DNA of 64,000 nucleotides, from contig NZ_JANXSO010000150.1 in the NCBI RefSeq assembly GCF_025352645.1, positions 1 through 64,000 of the forward strand. The letters run 5' to 3'. The translations under genes and the position numbers were made by a program. Positions 28,492 through 39,610 of the stretch are shown here, one piece after another (positions within the stretch are counted from its first letter, which is position 1; each line of letters opens with the position of its first letter). The DNA is from Iodobacter sp. (GTDB lineage Bacteria; Pseudomonadota; Gammaproteobacteria; Burkholderiales; Chitinibacteraceae). Below the pieces are notes generated by a model that made no database searches, was not told where the DNA came from, and saw only the letters and a list, made by a program, of their open reading frames with translations.

Positions 28492-29343
28492 TCAAGAAAA
28501 AATCACTGTTTTCTTAGAATAAACCAGAATGCGATTTTCCAAATGAGCACGTACCGCGCGGGAAAGCACCATTCTTTCTAAATCACGCCCTTTGCGTATC
28601 AACATATCAACGTCATCACGATGCGAAATACGCATCACATCTTGCTCGATAATTGGCCCATCATCCAATACTTCAGTTACATAATGACTGGTTGCCCCAA
28701 TTAACTTCACCCCACGAGCAAATGCACGATGATAAGGCTTTGCACCTTCAAATGCCGGCAAGAATGAATGATGAATATTAATCACTCGCTGCGGATATGC
28801 TGCAGTAAATTCATGGCTTAATACCTGCATATAGCGAGCAAGCACAATTAAATCAATTTGATTGGCTTCCAGCAAGGCACGCTGAGCTTGTTCAGATTCA
28901 ACTTTATTATCTTTATTCACACTAATCACATGAAAAGGAATGCCGTAGTAATCTGCCAAACCTCGGCAATCTTCATGATTAGAAATAATCAAAGGAATAT
29001 CACAGCGTAACTCACCGCCTTTATGCCTATGCAATAAATCAACCAAGCAGTGATCATATTTAGACACAAAAATGGCGACTTTGGGGCGGCAAGCCGATAG
29101 AGCCACCGACCAGGTCATTTGAAAGCGATCTGCAATAGGCTGAAATGCGGGTTCAAACGCGCTCATATCTAAAGTAAAGTCAGTAACATCCCACTCTACA
29201 CGCATCAGAAACAGGCTTTCTGTTTCATCTTGATGCTGATCAGCGTGAACAATATTGGCGTTATAGGTATACAAAAAATTGGCGATTGCTGCGGATAAAC
29301 CTTTTCGATCTGGACAACTAATCAGTAGTGTTGCGGTATTCAT
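28492..29343 (-). CDS. purU: Formyltetrahydrofolate deformylase
   Basis: 283 residues. It hydrolyses 10-formyl-THF to formate and THF, supplying formate and balancing one-carbon pools. An N-terminal ACT domain (about 1-80, TLLISCPDRKGLSAAIANFL) is followed by a formyltransferase-fold domain with the catalytic stretch NIHHSFLPAFEGAKPYHRAF and DDGPIIEQD. Length matches E. coli PurU (about 280). It stands alone, with AT-rich spacers on both sides. Confidence 0.95.
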   Translation of the reverse strand: MNTATLLISCPDRKGLSAAIANFLYTYNANIVHADQHQDETESLFLMRVEWDVTDFTLDMSAFEPAFQPIADRFQMTWSVALSACRPKVAIFVSKYDHCLVDLLHRHKGGELRCDIPLIISNHEDCRGLADYYGIPFHVISVNKDNKVESEQAQRALLEANQIDLIVLARYMQVLSHEFTAAYPQRVINIHHSFLPAFEGAKPYHRAFARGVKLIGATSHYVTEVLDDGPIIEQDVMRISHRDDVDMLIRKGRDLERMVLSRAVRAHLENRILVYSKKTVIFS

Positions 29344-29434
29344 TCAGTGACTCAAGTAAAATCTATTACTAATTCTAACAGTAACCCTCGCCTTAAAACA
29401 TCACCCCGTTCCATTGCGAGGCGATGTAAATCAA

Positions 29435-29788
29435 CTAAAACATAGCTAAACGCTTTTTTTGCTCTTCTCGGCAAAGCGCAGCTCTTGATTTTCCTGCATT
29501 TAGCAGTTGCTCAAATGGGGCACTAAAGCCATGTTTAGGTATTTTTGCCCGCCAAAACAAACCATCACTCGGGGTTTCTATCAGTGAAAATGGATAGTCA
29601 AACATTGCGGCATAAATCGCCATACCCACGCCAGCAATACGAGCGGGGTTGAAAGATTGACCATCTGGCCCCATCATCTCGTGATCGATTGCCCTAAAGA
29701 TAATGGCAATGGTTTCTTCTGCGGTCATTTCATCTAAAATAGCCATACGCGCCGCAGCAAGTAAAATCTCTTCGTGAATCAAGTCCAT
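29435..29788 (-). CDS. Small protein of unknown function
   Basis: 117 residues from the ATG at 29786-29788, preceded by a strong GGGGGAG site; the longer frame upstream is not needed. The sequence is soluble and acidic at the N-terminus (MDLIHEEILLAAARMAILDE), then GMAIYAAMFDYPFSL, and a basic C-terminus (REEQKKRLAMF). I do not recognise a family. It is divergent from trmL with 90 bp between the starts. Confidence 0.7.
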   Translation of the reverse strand: MDLIHEEILLAAARMAILDEMTAEETIAIIFRAIDHEMMGPDGQSFNPARIAGVGMAIYAAMFDYPFSLIETPSDGLFWRAKIPKHGFSAPFEQLLNAGKSRAALCREEQKKRLAMF

Positions 29789-29878
29789 CGCTCCCCCAGA
29801 AAAAACAACATATTCTTTATTCTGGGTTTCTATTTGTTTAATACAAGGCGTTTCGCCTGCCACCGATCAGCTTACTCT

Positions 29879-30343
29879 ATGTTCCATATCGTACTATTTC
29901 AGCCAGAAATCCCGCCTAATACCGGCAATGTAATCCGCCTTGCCGCAAATGCAGGCTGCTGCTTACATTTAGTTAAACCCCTTGGCTTTGAGCTTGAAGA
30001 TAAGCGCATGCGCCGTGCAGGCTTGGATTACCACGAGTTTTCTACCATGAAGATTCATGAATCATGGGCAGAATGCAAGCAAGCCTTAGAGGGCCATCGC
30101 TTGTTTGCCATGACCACCAAAGGCTCAACACGGCACGACCGCATTGTGTATGAAAAAGATGACGTTTTTGTGTTTGGCCCAGAAACCCGCGGCCTACCAG
30201 AAGAAATCCGTGCAGAATTTGCCGCCGATCGGCGCATCCGCCTACCAATGATGCCGGACAACCGCAGCTTAAACCTATCCAATGCGGTGGCGATTACCGT
30301 GTTTGAAGCATGGCGACAAATGGATTTTGCTGGGGCTTTATAA
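29879..30343 (+). CDS. trmL: tRNA (cytidine/uridine-34 2'-O)-methyltransferase TrmL
   Basis: 154 residues from the ATG at 29879-29881; a longer in-frame start overlaps the divergent gene and adds no homologous sequence. A small SPOUT enzyme that methylates the wobble ribose of tRNA-Leu isoacceptors. The motifs are visible: N-terminal QPEIPPNTGNVIRLAANAGC, the knot motif FGPETRGLPEE, and the C-terminal LPMMPDNRSLNLSNAVAI. Length fits TrmL (about 155). The only plus-strand gene between gspK and the SPOR gene. Confidence 0.94.
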   Translation: MFHIVLFQPEIPPNTGNVIRLAANAGCCLHLVKPLGFELEDKRMRRAGLDYHEFSTMKIHESWAECKQALEGHRLFAMTTKGSTRHDRIVYEKDDVFVFGPETRGLPEEIRAEFAADRRIRLPMMPDNRSLNLSNAVAITVFEAWRQMDFAGAL

Positions 30344-30362
30344 ACTTAGGGGTACAAAATAG

Positions 30363-30386
30363 AGGGGCACGGCATGCCGTGCCCCT
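30363..30386. repeat. Perfect 24-bp palindrome between convergent trmL and oppF
   Basis: AGGGGCACGGCA followed by its exact complement TGCCGTGCCCCT. It lies between convergent stops and could act as a terminator hairpin for either strand, but only short A/T runs follow. A GTGCCCCTAC fragment of the same type occurs next to the hairpin in the gspI-gspJ spacer, so it may also be a dispersed repeat. Confidence 0.7.
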
Positions 30387-30396
30387 GCCTAAAAAA

Positions 30397-31386
30397 CTAC
30401 GCTAATAAACATGCCGCCTGTGTGACTGGGCTTAATTCACGCAATTTTGGTACTTTATCCGCACACTGCGATTCAGCCTTGGGGCAGCGGGTTCTAAACA
30501 CGCAGCCTGATGGCGGATTAATCGGGCTAGGCAAATCACCTTGCAAGATTTGAATCACCTTGGTTTTTTCGCGCTCAGGGTCAGGAATAGGGATCGCGGA
30601 TAGCAGTGCTTGGGTATAAGGATGGCTTGGGTTTGCGTACAGTGCGGCTTTTTTAGCCAGCTCCATTTCGTGGCCCAAATACATCACCAAAATACGATCG
30701 CTAATATGCTTCACCACGGCTAAATCGTGAGCAATAAAGATCAGCGCCATGCCCATTTCACGCTGCAATTCTTTCAGTAAATTTACAATTTGAGCTTGAA
30801 TCGATACATCAAGCGCAGAAACCGGCTCATCACACACAATCAGCTTAGGCTTCATAATTAGCGCACGGGCGATGCCGATACGCTGGCACTGCCCACCTGA
30901 AAACTCATGCGGATAGCGGTTAATTTGCTGCTCACGCAAACCCACACGCACCATAATCGCTTTTACTTGGGCCATTACTTCAGCTTCAGCGATATCTGGG
31001 TAATGCGTTTTTAGCGGCTCAGCAATAATTTGCGCTACCGTCATACGTGGGTTTAAAGATGCCAGCGGATCCTGAAAGATCATTTGGATATCTTTACGCG
31101 CATCTAACCACTCGCTACTACTGGCACCACTCATTTCCTTACCCATCCAAACGATGCTACCGCTGGTGGCAGGGATTAAGTTAAGCACTGCGCGGGCCAA
31201 GGTTGACTTACCACAGCCTGACTCGCCCACCACACCAAGGGTTTCACCTGCGTATAAATCCAGCGATACACCATCCACAGCCTTGAGCTGCTTGCTGGCT
31301 TGCCAAGGCCATTTCACGCCCTGACGCACCGAGAAATGTACTTTCAAATCACGAATAGATAGGATAGGTTGACGTGTTTCAGACAT
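30397..31386 (-). CDS. oppF: Oligopeptide ABC transporter ATPase OppF
   Basis: 329 residues from the ATG at 31384-31386, which overlaps the oppD stop (ATGTCTGA); longer frames upstream are shadows of oppD. Walker [10 protein letters not shown] at 54-62, signature SGGQ at 163-166, Walker B LIVCDEP at 182-188, and a C-terminal oligopeptide-transporter extension with the Cys cluster [14 protein letters not shown], which in relatives binds an Fe-S cluster. It pairs with OppD to drive peptide import. Confidence 0.94.
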   Translation of the reverse strand: MSETRQPILSIRDLKVHFSVRQGVKWPWQASKQLKAVDGVSLDLYAGETLGVVGESGCGKSTLARAVLNLIPATSGSIVWMGKEMSGASSSEWLDARKDIQMIFQDPLASLNPRMTVAQIIAEPLKTHYPDIAEAEVMAQVKAIMVRVGLREQQINRYPHEFSGGQCQRIGIARALIMKPKLIVCDEPVSALDVSIQAQIVNLLKELQREMGMALIFIAHDLAVVKHISDRILVMYLGHEMELAKKAALYANPSHPYTQALLSAIPIPDPEREKTKVIQILQGDLPSPINPPSGCVFRTRCPKAESQCADKVPKLRELSPVTQAACLLA

Positions 31387-32371
31387 GAGCCGCCTCCAAC
31401 GTTGTTTCAGCCACCGGCTTATGGCAAGCACGCAATACACCCCCCGCAGTAACGGGCAGCAGCAAAGGCAATTCTGTATGGCAACGAGCAAATGCATGCA
31501 CGCAGCGCTCGCTAAACGGACAGCCCGGCGGCATGTGTGCCATATTCGGTGGATTACCCGGAATGGAGATCAAGCTTTCATTATCGTCATGATCTAGGCG
31601 CGGCAATGCCCCCAGCAAACCAATCGTGTACGGGTGCGTAGCATGGTAGAAAATATCGCTAGCATTGCCCTGCTCCATCACTCGGCCACCGTACATCACC
31701 AGCACTTTTTCGCAAAGGCCAGCAACCACGCCTAGATCATGGGTAATCATCACGATACCGGTGCCAAAATCACGCTGCAGGTCTTTTAATAGTGCAATAA
31801 TTTGTGCTTGCACGGTTACATCTAAGGCTGTCGTTGGCTCGTCCGCAATCAATAGCTCTGGCTCGCACAATAGTGCCATTGCAATCATCACCCGCTGGCG
31901 CATCCCCCCCGAAAACTCGTGCGGATACATCATCACGCGCCGAGCCGCTTCAGGGATTTTTACTGCATCAAGCAACTCAATCGAGCGTTTTTTAGCATCA
32001 CGGCGGCTCATGCCCTTGTGCAATTCCAGCACTTCGGTCATTTGACGCTCAACGGTAAGGTAAGGGTTCAAAGACGTCATTGGGTCTTGAAAAATCATCG
32101 CTACCCGATTACCACGAATTTTATTAAGCTGCTGCGCTGGCAACTTAAGCAAATCTTGCCCATCAAACACCGCGCTGCCTTGGGTTTTACCATTTTTGGC
32201 TAATAAACCCATTAAGGCCAAAACGGTCTGGCTTTTACCCGAGCCAGATTCGCCCACAATACCTAGCGTTTCACCACGATTTAACTCAAACGACACGCCA
32301 TTCACTGCGCTTACCGAACCATCATTGGTAGCAAACTGCACACCTAAATCTTTTACGGATAACAAACTCAT
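31379..32371 (-). CDS. oppD: Oligopeptide ABC transporter ATPase OppD
   Basis: 330 residues. Walker A GESGSGKS at 40-47, signature [11 protein letters not shown], Walker [14 protein letters not shown], and the C-terminal Opp/Dpp extension with Cys residues ([17 protein letters not shown]). Cytosolic partner of OppF. It is 53 bp downstream of oppC. Confidence 0.95.
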   Translation of the reverse strand: MSLLSVKDLGVQFATNDGSVSAVNGVSFELNRGETLGIVGESGSGKSQTVLALMGLLAKNGKTQGSAVFDGQDLLKLPAQQLNKIRGNRVAMIFQDPMTSLNPYLTVERQMTEVLELHKGMSRRDAKKRSIELLDAVKIPEAARRVMMYPHEFSGGMRQRVMIAMALLCEPELLIADEPTTALDVTVQAQIIALLKDLQRDFGTGIVMITHDLGVVAGLCEKVLVMYGGRVMEQGNASDIFYHATHPYTIGLLGALPRLDHDDNESLISIPGNPPNMAHMPPGCPFSERCVHAFARCHTELPLLLPVTAGGVLRACHKPVAETTLEAAHV

Positions 32372-32424
32372 GACTCGCCCCTCGCCACAACTAATACTGA
32401 TAACAAACTCATGATGAGGCTTCC

Positions 32425-33324
32425 TTAGCGGTCTTTCGGGTCAAGCGCATCACGCATGCCATCACCGATATAATTGGCACAATACAAAGTGGTAGATAAC
32501 AAAGCCGCAGGGAACAGCAGCAACCACGAGGTGGTTTCCATCACACTTGCACCATCATGAATCAATACGCCCCAGCTGGTCATAGGCTCTTGAATACCTA
32601 AACCCAGAAATGACAATACAGACTCAGTAAGAATAACGCCAGGCACCGTTACCGTAGTGTAAATCACCACAATACCCAGCAAATTTGGCACCACATGACG
32701 AAAAATAATTTTCCATGTTGGTACGCCAATTGCATGCGCAGCTTCAATATATTCTTTGGACTTAATCGCCAATGTTTGTCCACGCACCACCCGTGCCATA
32801 TCCATCCAGCCAAATACGGTAATGGTTAACACGACCAAATAGAATTCACGCCCTAATAATGTCACCATTAAAATAGCGATCAATAAATAAGGAATGGCGT
32901 ACATCATATCGACAATACGCATCATCACCGAATCAACCTTACCCCCCAAAAAACCAGCCGTAGCACCCCATATTACGCCAATAGCTACGGAGGTTAATGT
33001 GGCCAGCACGCCAATCATCAGCGAAATACGCCCGCCAATTAAACTGCGCACCAATAAATCACGCCCTAATTCATCGGTGCCGAATAAATGCCAATTTTGA
33101 AGTGTTGGGGCCAAACCCATGGCACCAAAATCCGTATCTTCATAAGAGTTAGGCAATACAAATGGCCCCAAAATACAGGCTGCCGTGATAATCAGTAAGA
33201 TAATCGCGCTGATTACTGCGGCTTTATTCTTAAAGAAGCGACGACGCGCATCCGCCCACGGGCTACGCCCTTCCACCGGCAGACTTTCTAAAGCTGCGGC
33301 GAGTTTTTTATTTCGAAACAACAT
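32425..33324 (-). CDS. oppC: Oligopeptide ABC transporter permease OppC
   Basis: 299 residues. An N-terminal cytoplasmic segment with the OppC-type [17 protein letters not shown], then six membrane helices, and the permease EAA loop ([20 protein letters not shown]) that docks the ATPases. E. coli OppC is about 302 residues. It lies 14 bp downstream of oppB. Confidence 0.95.
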   Translation of the reverse strand: MLFRNKKLAAALESLPVEGRSPWADARRRFFKNKAAVISAIILLIITAACILGPFVLPNSYEDTDFGAMGLAPTLQNWHLFGTDELGRDLLVRSLIGGRISLMIGVLATLTSVAIGVIWGATAGFLGGKVDSVMMRIVDMMYAIPYLLIAILMVTLLGREFYLVVLTITVFGWMDMARVVRGQTLAIKSKEYIEAAHAIGVPTWKIIFRHVVPNLLGIVVIYTTVTVPGVILTESVLSFLGLGIQEPMTSWGVLIHDGASVMETTSWLLLFPAALLSTTLYCANYIGDGMRDALDPKDR

Positions 33325-33338
33325 GACAACCTCGCCTA

Positions 33339-34259
33339 TTAATAACGAATTTTTGGATCAAGTAGCGCGTAGGCTAAATCAACCAATAAGTTAAGCAATA
33401 CCGCAACCACGGTAACCAAAACAACCAAACCCAACACCAAGGTGTAATCTCGATTACTTGCGCCATTCACAATCAATTTACCAATCCCAGGCAAAGAGAA
33501 TACCGATTCAGTCACAACCGCAGCGGTAATCGATGAAATAGCCAAAGGGCCTAAAACAGAAACCACAGGCAGTAACGCAGGTTTTAAAGCATGACGAAAT
33601 ACGATGGTTTTTAAAGGCAAACCTTTAGCACGGGCGGTACGAATAAAATTGCTACTCATTACTTCAATCAAGCTACCCCGCATCACACGCGCAATGGTCG
33701 ATACATTAATAAAAGTCAGCAAGGAAAGCGGCAAAATAATAAAGCGTAAATTAAATTCATTCCAGCCACCAGCTGGCAGAATGGGAATCCAAATAGCAAA
33801 CACCAGAATCAATACCGGCCCTAAAACAAAAGATGGAATAGTGCTACCAATATTGCCAATTAACATCACAAAATAATCAACAAAACTATTTTGCTTTAGT
33901 GCCGCAGTAATACCTAAACCGACACCAATAATAATGGAGAGCAAGATAGCTCCACCACCAATAGTCAATGAAACAGGCAGCGCAGCAGCAACAAGGTCAT
34001 TGACACTCCAATCGGCATAGCGAAAAGAAGCACCTAGATCACCATGCAATAAACCTTTTAAATAATAGAGATACTGCTGCCAGAGCGGTAAATCTAAGTG
34101 ATATTTAGCCTGCAGATTAGCCAGCACAGCCTCTGATACTTTACGCTCTGTATCAAATGGGCCACCGGGTGTTAAATGGAGTAGTAAATAGCAAACGGTA
34201 ATAACCGCCAGCATAGTAGGAATCGTCGCCAGAATCCGGCGAAATGTATAAGACCACAT
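33339..34259 (-). CDS. oppB: Oligopeptide ABC transporter permease OppB
   Basis: 306 residues from the ATG at 34257-34259 (GAGGGG upstream); the longer frame adds 39 non-homologous residues. It starts MWSYTFRRILATIPTMLAVI, the usual OppB N-terminus, has six membrane helices and an EAA loop (FIRTARAKGLPLKTIVFRHA). It forms the channel with OppC. It is separated from oppA by a hairpin that probably reduces its expression relative to oppA. Confidence 0.95.
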   Translation of the reverse strand: MWSYTFRRILATIPTMLAVITVCYLLLHLTPGGPFDTERKVSEAVLANLQAKYHLDLPLWQQYLYYLKGLLHGDLGASFRYADWSVNDLVAAALPVSLTIGGGAILLSIIIGVGLGITAALKQNSFVDYFVMLIGNIGSTIPSFVLGPVLILVFAIWIPILPAGGWNEFNLRFIILPLSLLTFINVSTIARVMRGSLIEVMSSNFIRTARAKGLPLKTIVFRHALKPALLPVVSVLGPLAISSITAAVVTESVFSLPGIGKLIVNGASNRDYTLVLGLVVLVTVVAVLLNLLVDLAYALLDPKIRY

Positions 34260-34344
34260 AATGCATCCCCTCTCGTTTGTTACGTAGGCAACAAACATCG
34301 TATAGGCGGGCCACTCTATGGCAGCCCTGCTTATACAAAACAAC

Positions 34345-34373
34345 GCCGCTTTGGGTGAAAAACCCAAAGCGGC
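34345..34373 (-). terminator. Hairpin in oppA-oppB spacer (attenuator or mRNA stabiliser)
   Basis: GCCGCTTTGGGT (34345-34356) pairs exactly with ACCCAAAGCGGC (34362-34373), with a five-base loop. On the transcribed strand only a weak T-rich tract follows, so partial termination or protection of the oppA 3' end is more likely than full termination. Such hairpins commonly set binding-protein excess over permease. Confidence 0.75.
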
Positions 34374-34399
34374 CACTCTTTAGTTTAATCTTTAGGAGA

Positions 34400-36007
34400 T
34401 TAATGCTTAATAATGTAGAACTCTTTAGACAAATAGCGATCAACTGGGTTCTTAGTTGAATAACCACCTACATAAGATTTAACCAAACGCGGCAATGTAT
34501 ATTGCAGCAATGGAATCATTGGGTAATCATCCATAATCAATTTAGCAGCTTGGGTCAGCAGCGCTTTACGTTTAGCCACATCCTGCTGATCATTACCCTG
34601 CTTAATTAATTCTTCTGCTTTTTTATTGCAGTTTGAATTGTCATTTTGTGAAGATCCACACTGCACCAGTGTTAAGAATGTAGTGGCATCGTTGTAATCA
34701 GCCAGCCAGCCATTGCGTGCAATTTGGAAATCACCATCGTGGCGTTTTTTTAGCAGCACTTTAAATTCAAGGCTGTCTAATTCTGTGTCCAGACCTAGTT
34801 TTGTTTTCCATTCAGAAGAAGCAAACAATGCCATTTTCTTATGGTAGTCATCGGTATTGTAGGTAAATTTAATTTTTGATCCTAGCTTTACACCGGCTTC
34901 AGCAAGTAATTTTTTTGCTTCTTCCACACGCTTAGCCATAGGCCATTTAACCCAGTCATACGTCGTTACATCAGCACCTTCAAGCCCCTTGATCGTTACG
35001 CCGTAGGCTGGAATCTGGCCATCAACGGTTACTTTTTGCGCCAGAATATCGCGATCTAATACCATAGACAACGCTTTACGTACGCGGATGTCTTTCATCA
35101 TTGGATCTTTGTTATTTAATGAATAATAACGCAGACCAAGAATTGGGCCATTTTGGATTTCTTTCGGGAAATCTTTTTTCAATTTTTCGTACTGACCAGC
35201 AGGCAGCTGATAAACGAAGTCATTATCGCCAGATTGATAAAGCTTCAGCTCCGCATTGCCCGCTTCAACGGGCAAGTAAGTCACGCGAGTCAGTTGTGCA
35301 TTTTTTGCATCCCAATATTGGGTATTTTTTTCAACCACAATCTTGCTGTTTACTTTCCAGTCTTTTAATAAATAAGCGCCATTGCCTACCATATTGCCGG
35401 GCTTAGTCCAGTCTTTACCGAACTTATCAACCGTTGCTTTATGAATAGGGGCAAATTGCGAATTAGCCAATACGCTTGGCAAATAAGCAATGGGATTCGG
35501 GGTTTTTACTTCTAGGGTATATTTATCAATTGCTTTAATGCCGAGGGTTGAAGGTGCTTTTTTACCTTCAGCCACTTCAAGGCCATTTAAAACAAAGATG
35601 CCATATACAGTGCCATAGGTTGAGGCAATTTTTGGGTCAAGAAAACGCTGCCAGCCGTAAACAAAATCAGCTGCAGTTATAGGATCACCATTAGAGAATT
35701 TTGCGTCTTTACGCAAATTGAATACCCAAGTGGTTGGGTCAGTCTGCTTCCAACTTGTTGCCACACCAGGCTGTAAACGGCCTTCGTTGTCGCTAGTGGT
35801 TAAACCTTCAAACAAATCACGGGTAATATTATTTGCACCAACGGACTCAGCCAAATGAGGATCAAGTGTTTCCACTTCCGATCCATTATTACGAATCATT
35901 TCTTGCTTATCGCTAAGCTTAACGCCAGCAGGCACAGTAGCCGCGAATGCCGCGCCACCTAATGCGAGTGAAAGCGCGAATGTGACTGATTTCATGGTCC
36001 AGTTCAT
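34400..36007 (-). CDS. oppA: Periplasmic oligopeptide-binding protein OppA
   Basis: 535 residues of the SBP_bac_5 family. Signal peptide MNWTMKSVTFALSLALGGAA with cleavage after AFA. The body has the family signature region TWVFNLRKDAKFSNGDPITAADFVYGWQRF and matches the size of OppA/MppA (about 540). The ATG at 36005-36007 has a clear AGGAG site five bases upstream, which decides it over the Met four codons later. It delivers peptides to OppBCDF and heads the operon. Confidence 0.95.
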   Translation of the reverse strand: MNWTMKSVTFALSLALGGAAFAATVPAGVKLSDKQEMIRNNGSEVETLDPHLAESVGANNITRDLFEGLTTSDNEGRLQPGVATSWKQTDPTTWVFNLRKDAKFSNGDPITAADFVYGWQRFLDPKIASTYGTVYGIFVLNGLEVAEGKKAPSTLGIKAIDKYTLEVKTPNPIAYLPSVLANSQFAPIHKATVDKFGKDWTKPGNMVGNGAYLLKDWKVNSKIVVEKNTQYWDAKNAQLTRVTYLPVEAGNAELKLYQSGDNDFVYQLPAGQYEKLKKDFPKEIQNGPILGLRYYSLNNKDPMMKDIRVRKALSMVLDRDILAQKVTVDGQIPAYGVTIKGLEGADVTTYDWVKWPMAKRVEEAKKLLAEAGVKLGSKIKFTYNTDDYHKKMALFASSEWKTKLGLDTELDSLEFKVLLKKRHDGDFQIARNGWLADYNDATTFLTLVQCGSSQNDNSNCNKKAEELIKQGNDQQDVAKRKALLTQAAKLIMDDYPMIPLLQYTLPRLVKSYVGGYSTKNPVDRYLSKEFYIIKH

Positions 36008-36050
36008 TGTGTCTCCTAAAAGGGCGATACCCGTTTGTGGCGGTTAAAAT

Positions 36051-36081
36051 AAGCCACTTCCTCGGTTAAAAGAAGTGGCTT
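36051..36081 (-). terminator. Rho-independent terminator of the porin gene
   Basis: Stem AAGCCACTTC (36051-36060) pairs with GAAGTGGCTT (36072-36081), followed on the minus strand by TATTTTA. It sits 50 bp beyond the porin stop and upstream of oppA. Confidence 0.8.
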
Positions 36082-36131
36082 AGATGAAGATACACGGCTT
36101 AAACCCGTGTTACATCAGATAAAACGACTAC

Positions 36132-37160
36132 TTAGAATAAAATAATCATACCTGCACTGATTACTTTTGGTGTTTTTGTTAGCTTACCGCTGACACTAGT
36201 TTCAAACGCATTTTGATCTTTATTCTGAATGACAGCACCTTCAACATATAACAATGAAGATTTAGTTAAGTTGTAATCAGTACCAATTTCAAAATGATTG
36301 GCCTTAGCTACAACTTTATTCCCACCTTGTTTACCTTCGCCTTGGTATACATAACCTACACGTGGAACCCATTTACCGATTTCGTACTGAGCCATTACGA
36401 TAGCGCTGTCACGCTTGAACTCGCCACCAGCAAATGCAGCATCTTGCTTTGTGTTTTGGTACAGAGCACCAATTTGCAGGCCTTCAACTGGGAATACTTT
36501 AGCGCCCAATAGGTACGAAGTTATTTTAGAGTCAGATTTAACCACCGCACCACCCGTTACACCTTCACGTGCAACGTTTTTCAAACTATTAGTGCCACCG
36601 TAAATTGCAAATTTAGGATGTGTATAGCTAGCGGTTGCATCATAGCCTTTCTGGCTGCTATCTAATTTTGAAGTGCTATCAATAACTGCATTCACACTTG
36701 CTGAAAAGCCACCCCATGTTGGCGTTGTGTAGTGCACAGCGTTTTCATGGCGAGTATTGTAAGTGTTGTCGTTAAAGGTGTTTGCCAGAGTGGTATTGCT
36801 TTCAAACAAGTCAAAAGTTTCTACCAGTAAATCATAAGCACCTTTGCTTTTACCAAATCGAACAGTACCTAAGTCTTTCGTTTCGATACCGATCCAAGCT
36901 TCACGGCTACCGAAAGTGCTTAAACCAGATTCAATTTTCCACAGTAGGTTAGAGCCGTTATCCAGCTTATCAGTACCTTTAAAACCAACACGGCTACCAA
37001 TATCTTGCAGGGAAAATTTATTTGCCTCACCTGTGCCACTTACAGCATTACCGTAATCAAGTGATTTTTGCGCAATACCGTAAAGTGTTACATCTGCTTG
37101 GGCATATGAAACAACGCATAAACTAGCTACGGCCATTGCCAAAATTTTCTTAACAGTCAT
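36132..37160 (-). CDS. General outer-membrane porin (Neisseria/betaproteobacterial type)
   Basis: 342 residues. Signal peptide MTVKKILAMAVASLCVVSYAQA, then DVTLYGIAQKSLDYG, the standard start of a 16-strand trimeric porin. The ESGLSTFGSREAWIGIETKDLG segment leads into the loop 3 region, and the protein ends in the barrel signature ISAGMIILF with terminal Phe. A strong AGGAG site precedes the ATG. Preceded by a long AT-rich region and followed by its own terminator, so monocistronic and probably abundant. Confidence 0.95.
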   Translation of the reverse strand: MTVKKILAMAVASLCVVSYAQADVTLYGIAQKSLDYGNAVSGTGEANKFSLQDIGSRVGFKGTDKLDNGSNLLWKIESGLSTFGSREAWIGIETKDLGTVRFGKSKGAYDLLVETFDLFESNTTLANTFNDNTYNTRHENAVHYTTPTWGGFSASVNAVIDSTSKLDSSQKGYDATASYTHPKFAIYGGTNSLKNVAREGVTGGAVVKSDSKITSYLLGAKVFPVEGLQIGALYQNTKQDAAFAGGEFKRDSAIVMAQYEIGKWVPRVGYVYQGEGKQGGNKVVAKANHFEIGTDYNLTKSSLLYVEGAVIQNKDQNAFETSVSGKLTKTPKVISAGMIILF

Positions 37161-38082
37161 TTTGAATTCTCCTAAAGGTCAACAAGACCTGCCTTGTGTG
37201 CTTAAGAAGATATGCTTTTTTCCCATAGGCTGCCTAGCATGGTCATGACACCCATTTCTTACACAATAGCTTTCATAAAATTTGAAATGAAAACACTTAT
37301 TGCAATCAAGTATCTTTTCAGCTCATTAAAATACAACACCAAAAAACCGCCCCATTTTGGTGCAAATTAAATCTAGACTCACAAGACAGCCTCCTGCCAC
37401 TGTTCTCAAACTAGCGAAAGCAGCAAGGAAATATTCACGCAGAGCTACATCCGGCAAAAAAAAGCGACGGAAATATGTACCGCCCAATAACGCACCATTT
37501 GAGTGCAAAAAAATAAAACATGCTTTAACTAGAAATATACAACGCACCAACAAACCAGTAACTTTTACCGTAAAACTTAAATCCAACACTTAAAAGCGCT
37601 ATTTAGCCGCCGTCAATCAGATTTACCCAAGCATCCTGCACAAAAAAACATACAAAAAATACCAAAAAACCCCTAGCAAGTCAGTGAGTCTTTTTTACAA
37701 CAAAAACAAATAACCACCAATACAAAATAAAATCAAGACACAAAATACCACAAAACAGCTAGGCAATCACCGTATAACGCCACAAATATTAATAAAAAAA
37801 GCATGAAACCGCCGCAATCTCAAGTAACAAATATTCATTCTCAACAATAAAGCCAGATATTCACTATGGATTACGACGAAAAGAGGCCATAAATTGAGCT
37901 AAATGTCTTGTACAAAGCAAGCACTCCTCCCACGATAAAAACAAAAAAGCCAAAGAGTAGACCCAAAAATCTTGGCTACACGAACTTAATCACCCCTTTT
38001 TACTCAGAGCAAGCCCCCCCCCATTCCACCAAACTAAACCCAGCGCCACTGATACAAGAATGAGTATAAATTCAGAACAAAA
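37161..38082. other. AT-rich intergenic region without a convincing gene
   Basis: About 920 bp with long A-tracts on the plus strand. The only frames are a TTG-started, highly basic 78-codon one and an opposite 87-codon one; neither has family resemblance or a ribosome binding site I would trust. The porin promoter must lie at the left end. A partial palindrome GCACCATTTGAGTGC at 37492-37506 and a half-site TTTTGGTGCA near 37355 resemble NtrC-type binding sequences, weakly. A small RNA could be hidden here. Confidence 0.4.
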
Positions 38083-38121
38083 AAAGGGCTGATTTCTGTG
38101 CAGCACAGAAATCAGCCCTTT
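38083..38121 (-). terminator. Strong Rho-independent terminator downstream of purA
   Basis: Exact inverted repeat: AAAGGGCTGATTTCTGTGC (38083-38101) and its complement (38103-38121), followed on the minus strand by a run of seven T. It ends the hfl-hisZ-purA transcript 76 bp after the purA stop. Confidence 0.92.
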
Positions 38122-38197
38122 ATAGGCAGCAATCAAGTCAAACAACCAAACTATTTAACTATCAACTCAAACCTTTATTTAAGCTAAAACATTGTAT

Positions 38198-39541
<1,344 letters not shown>

Positions 39542-39610
39542 TTAACGCGCAATGCACTAACTGGCGCGCCCCACTTCTGGGGCAAACACACTCAAGAAAC
39601 TAAAATAGAC

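Noticed and set aside
37326..37593. Opposed 87-codon and 78-codon frames, the latter very basic (DNA-binding-like)
   Set aside because: The plus frame starts with TTG without a ribosome binding site, both follow from A-rich composition, and neither resembles a known family.
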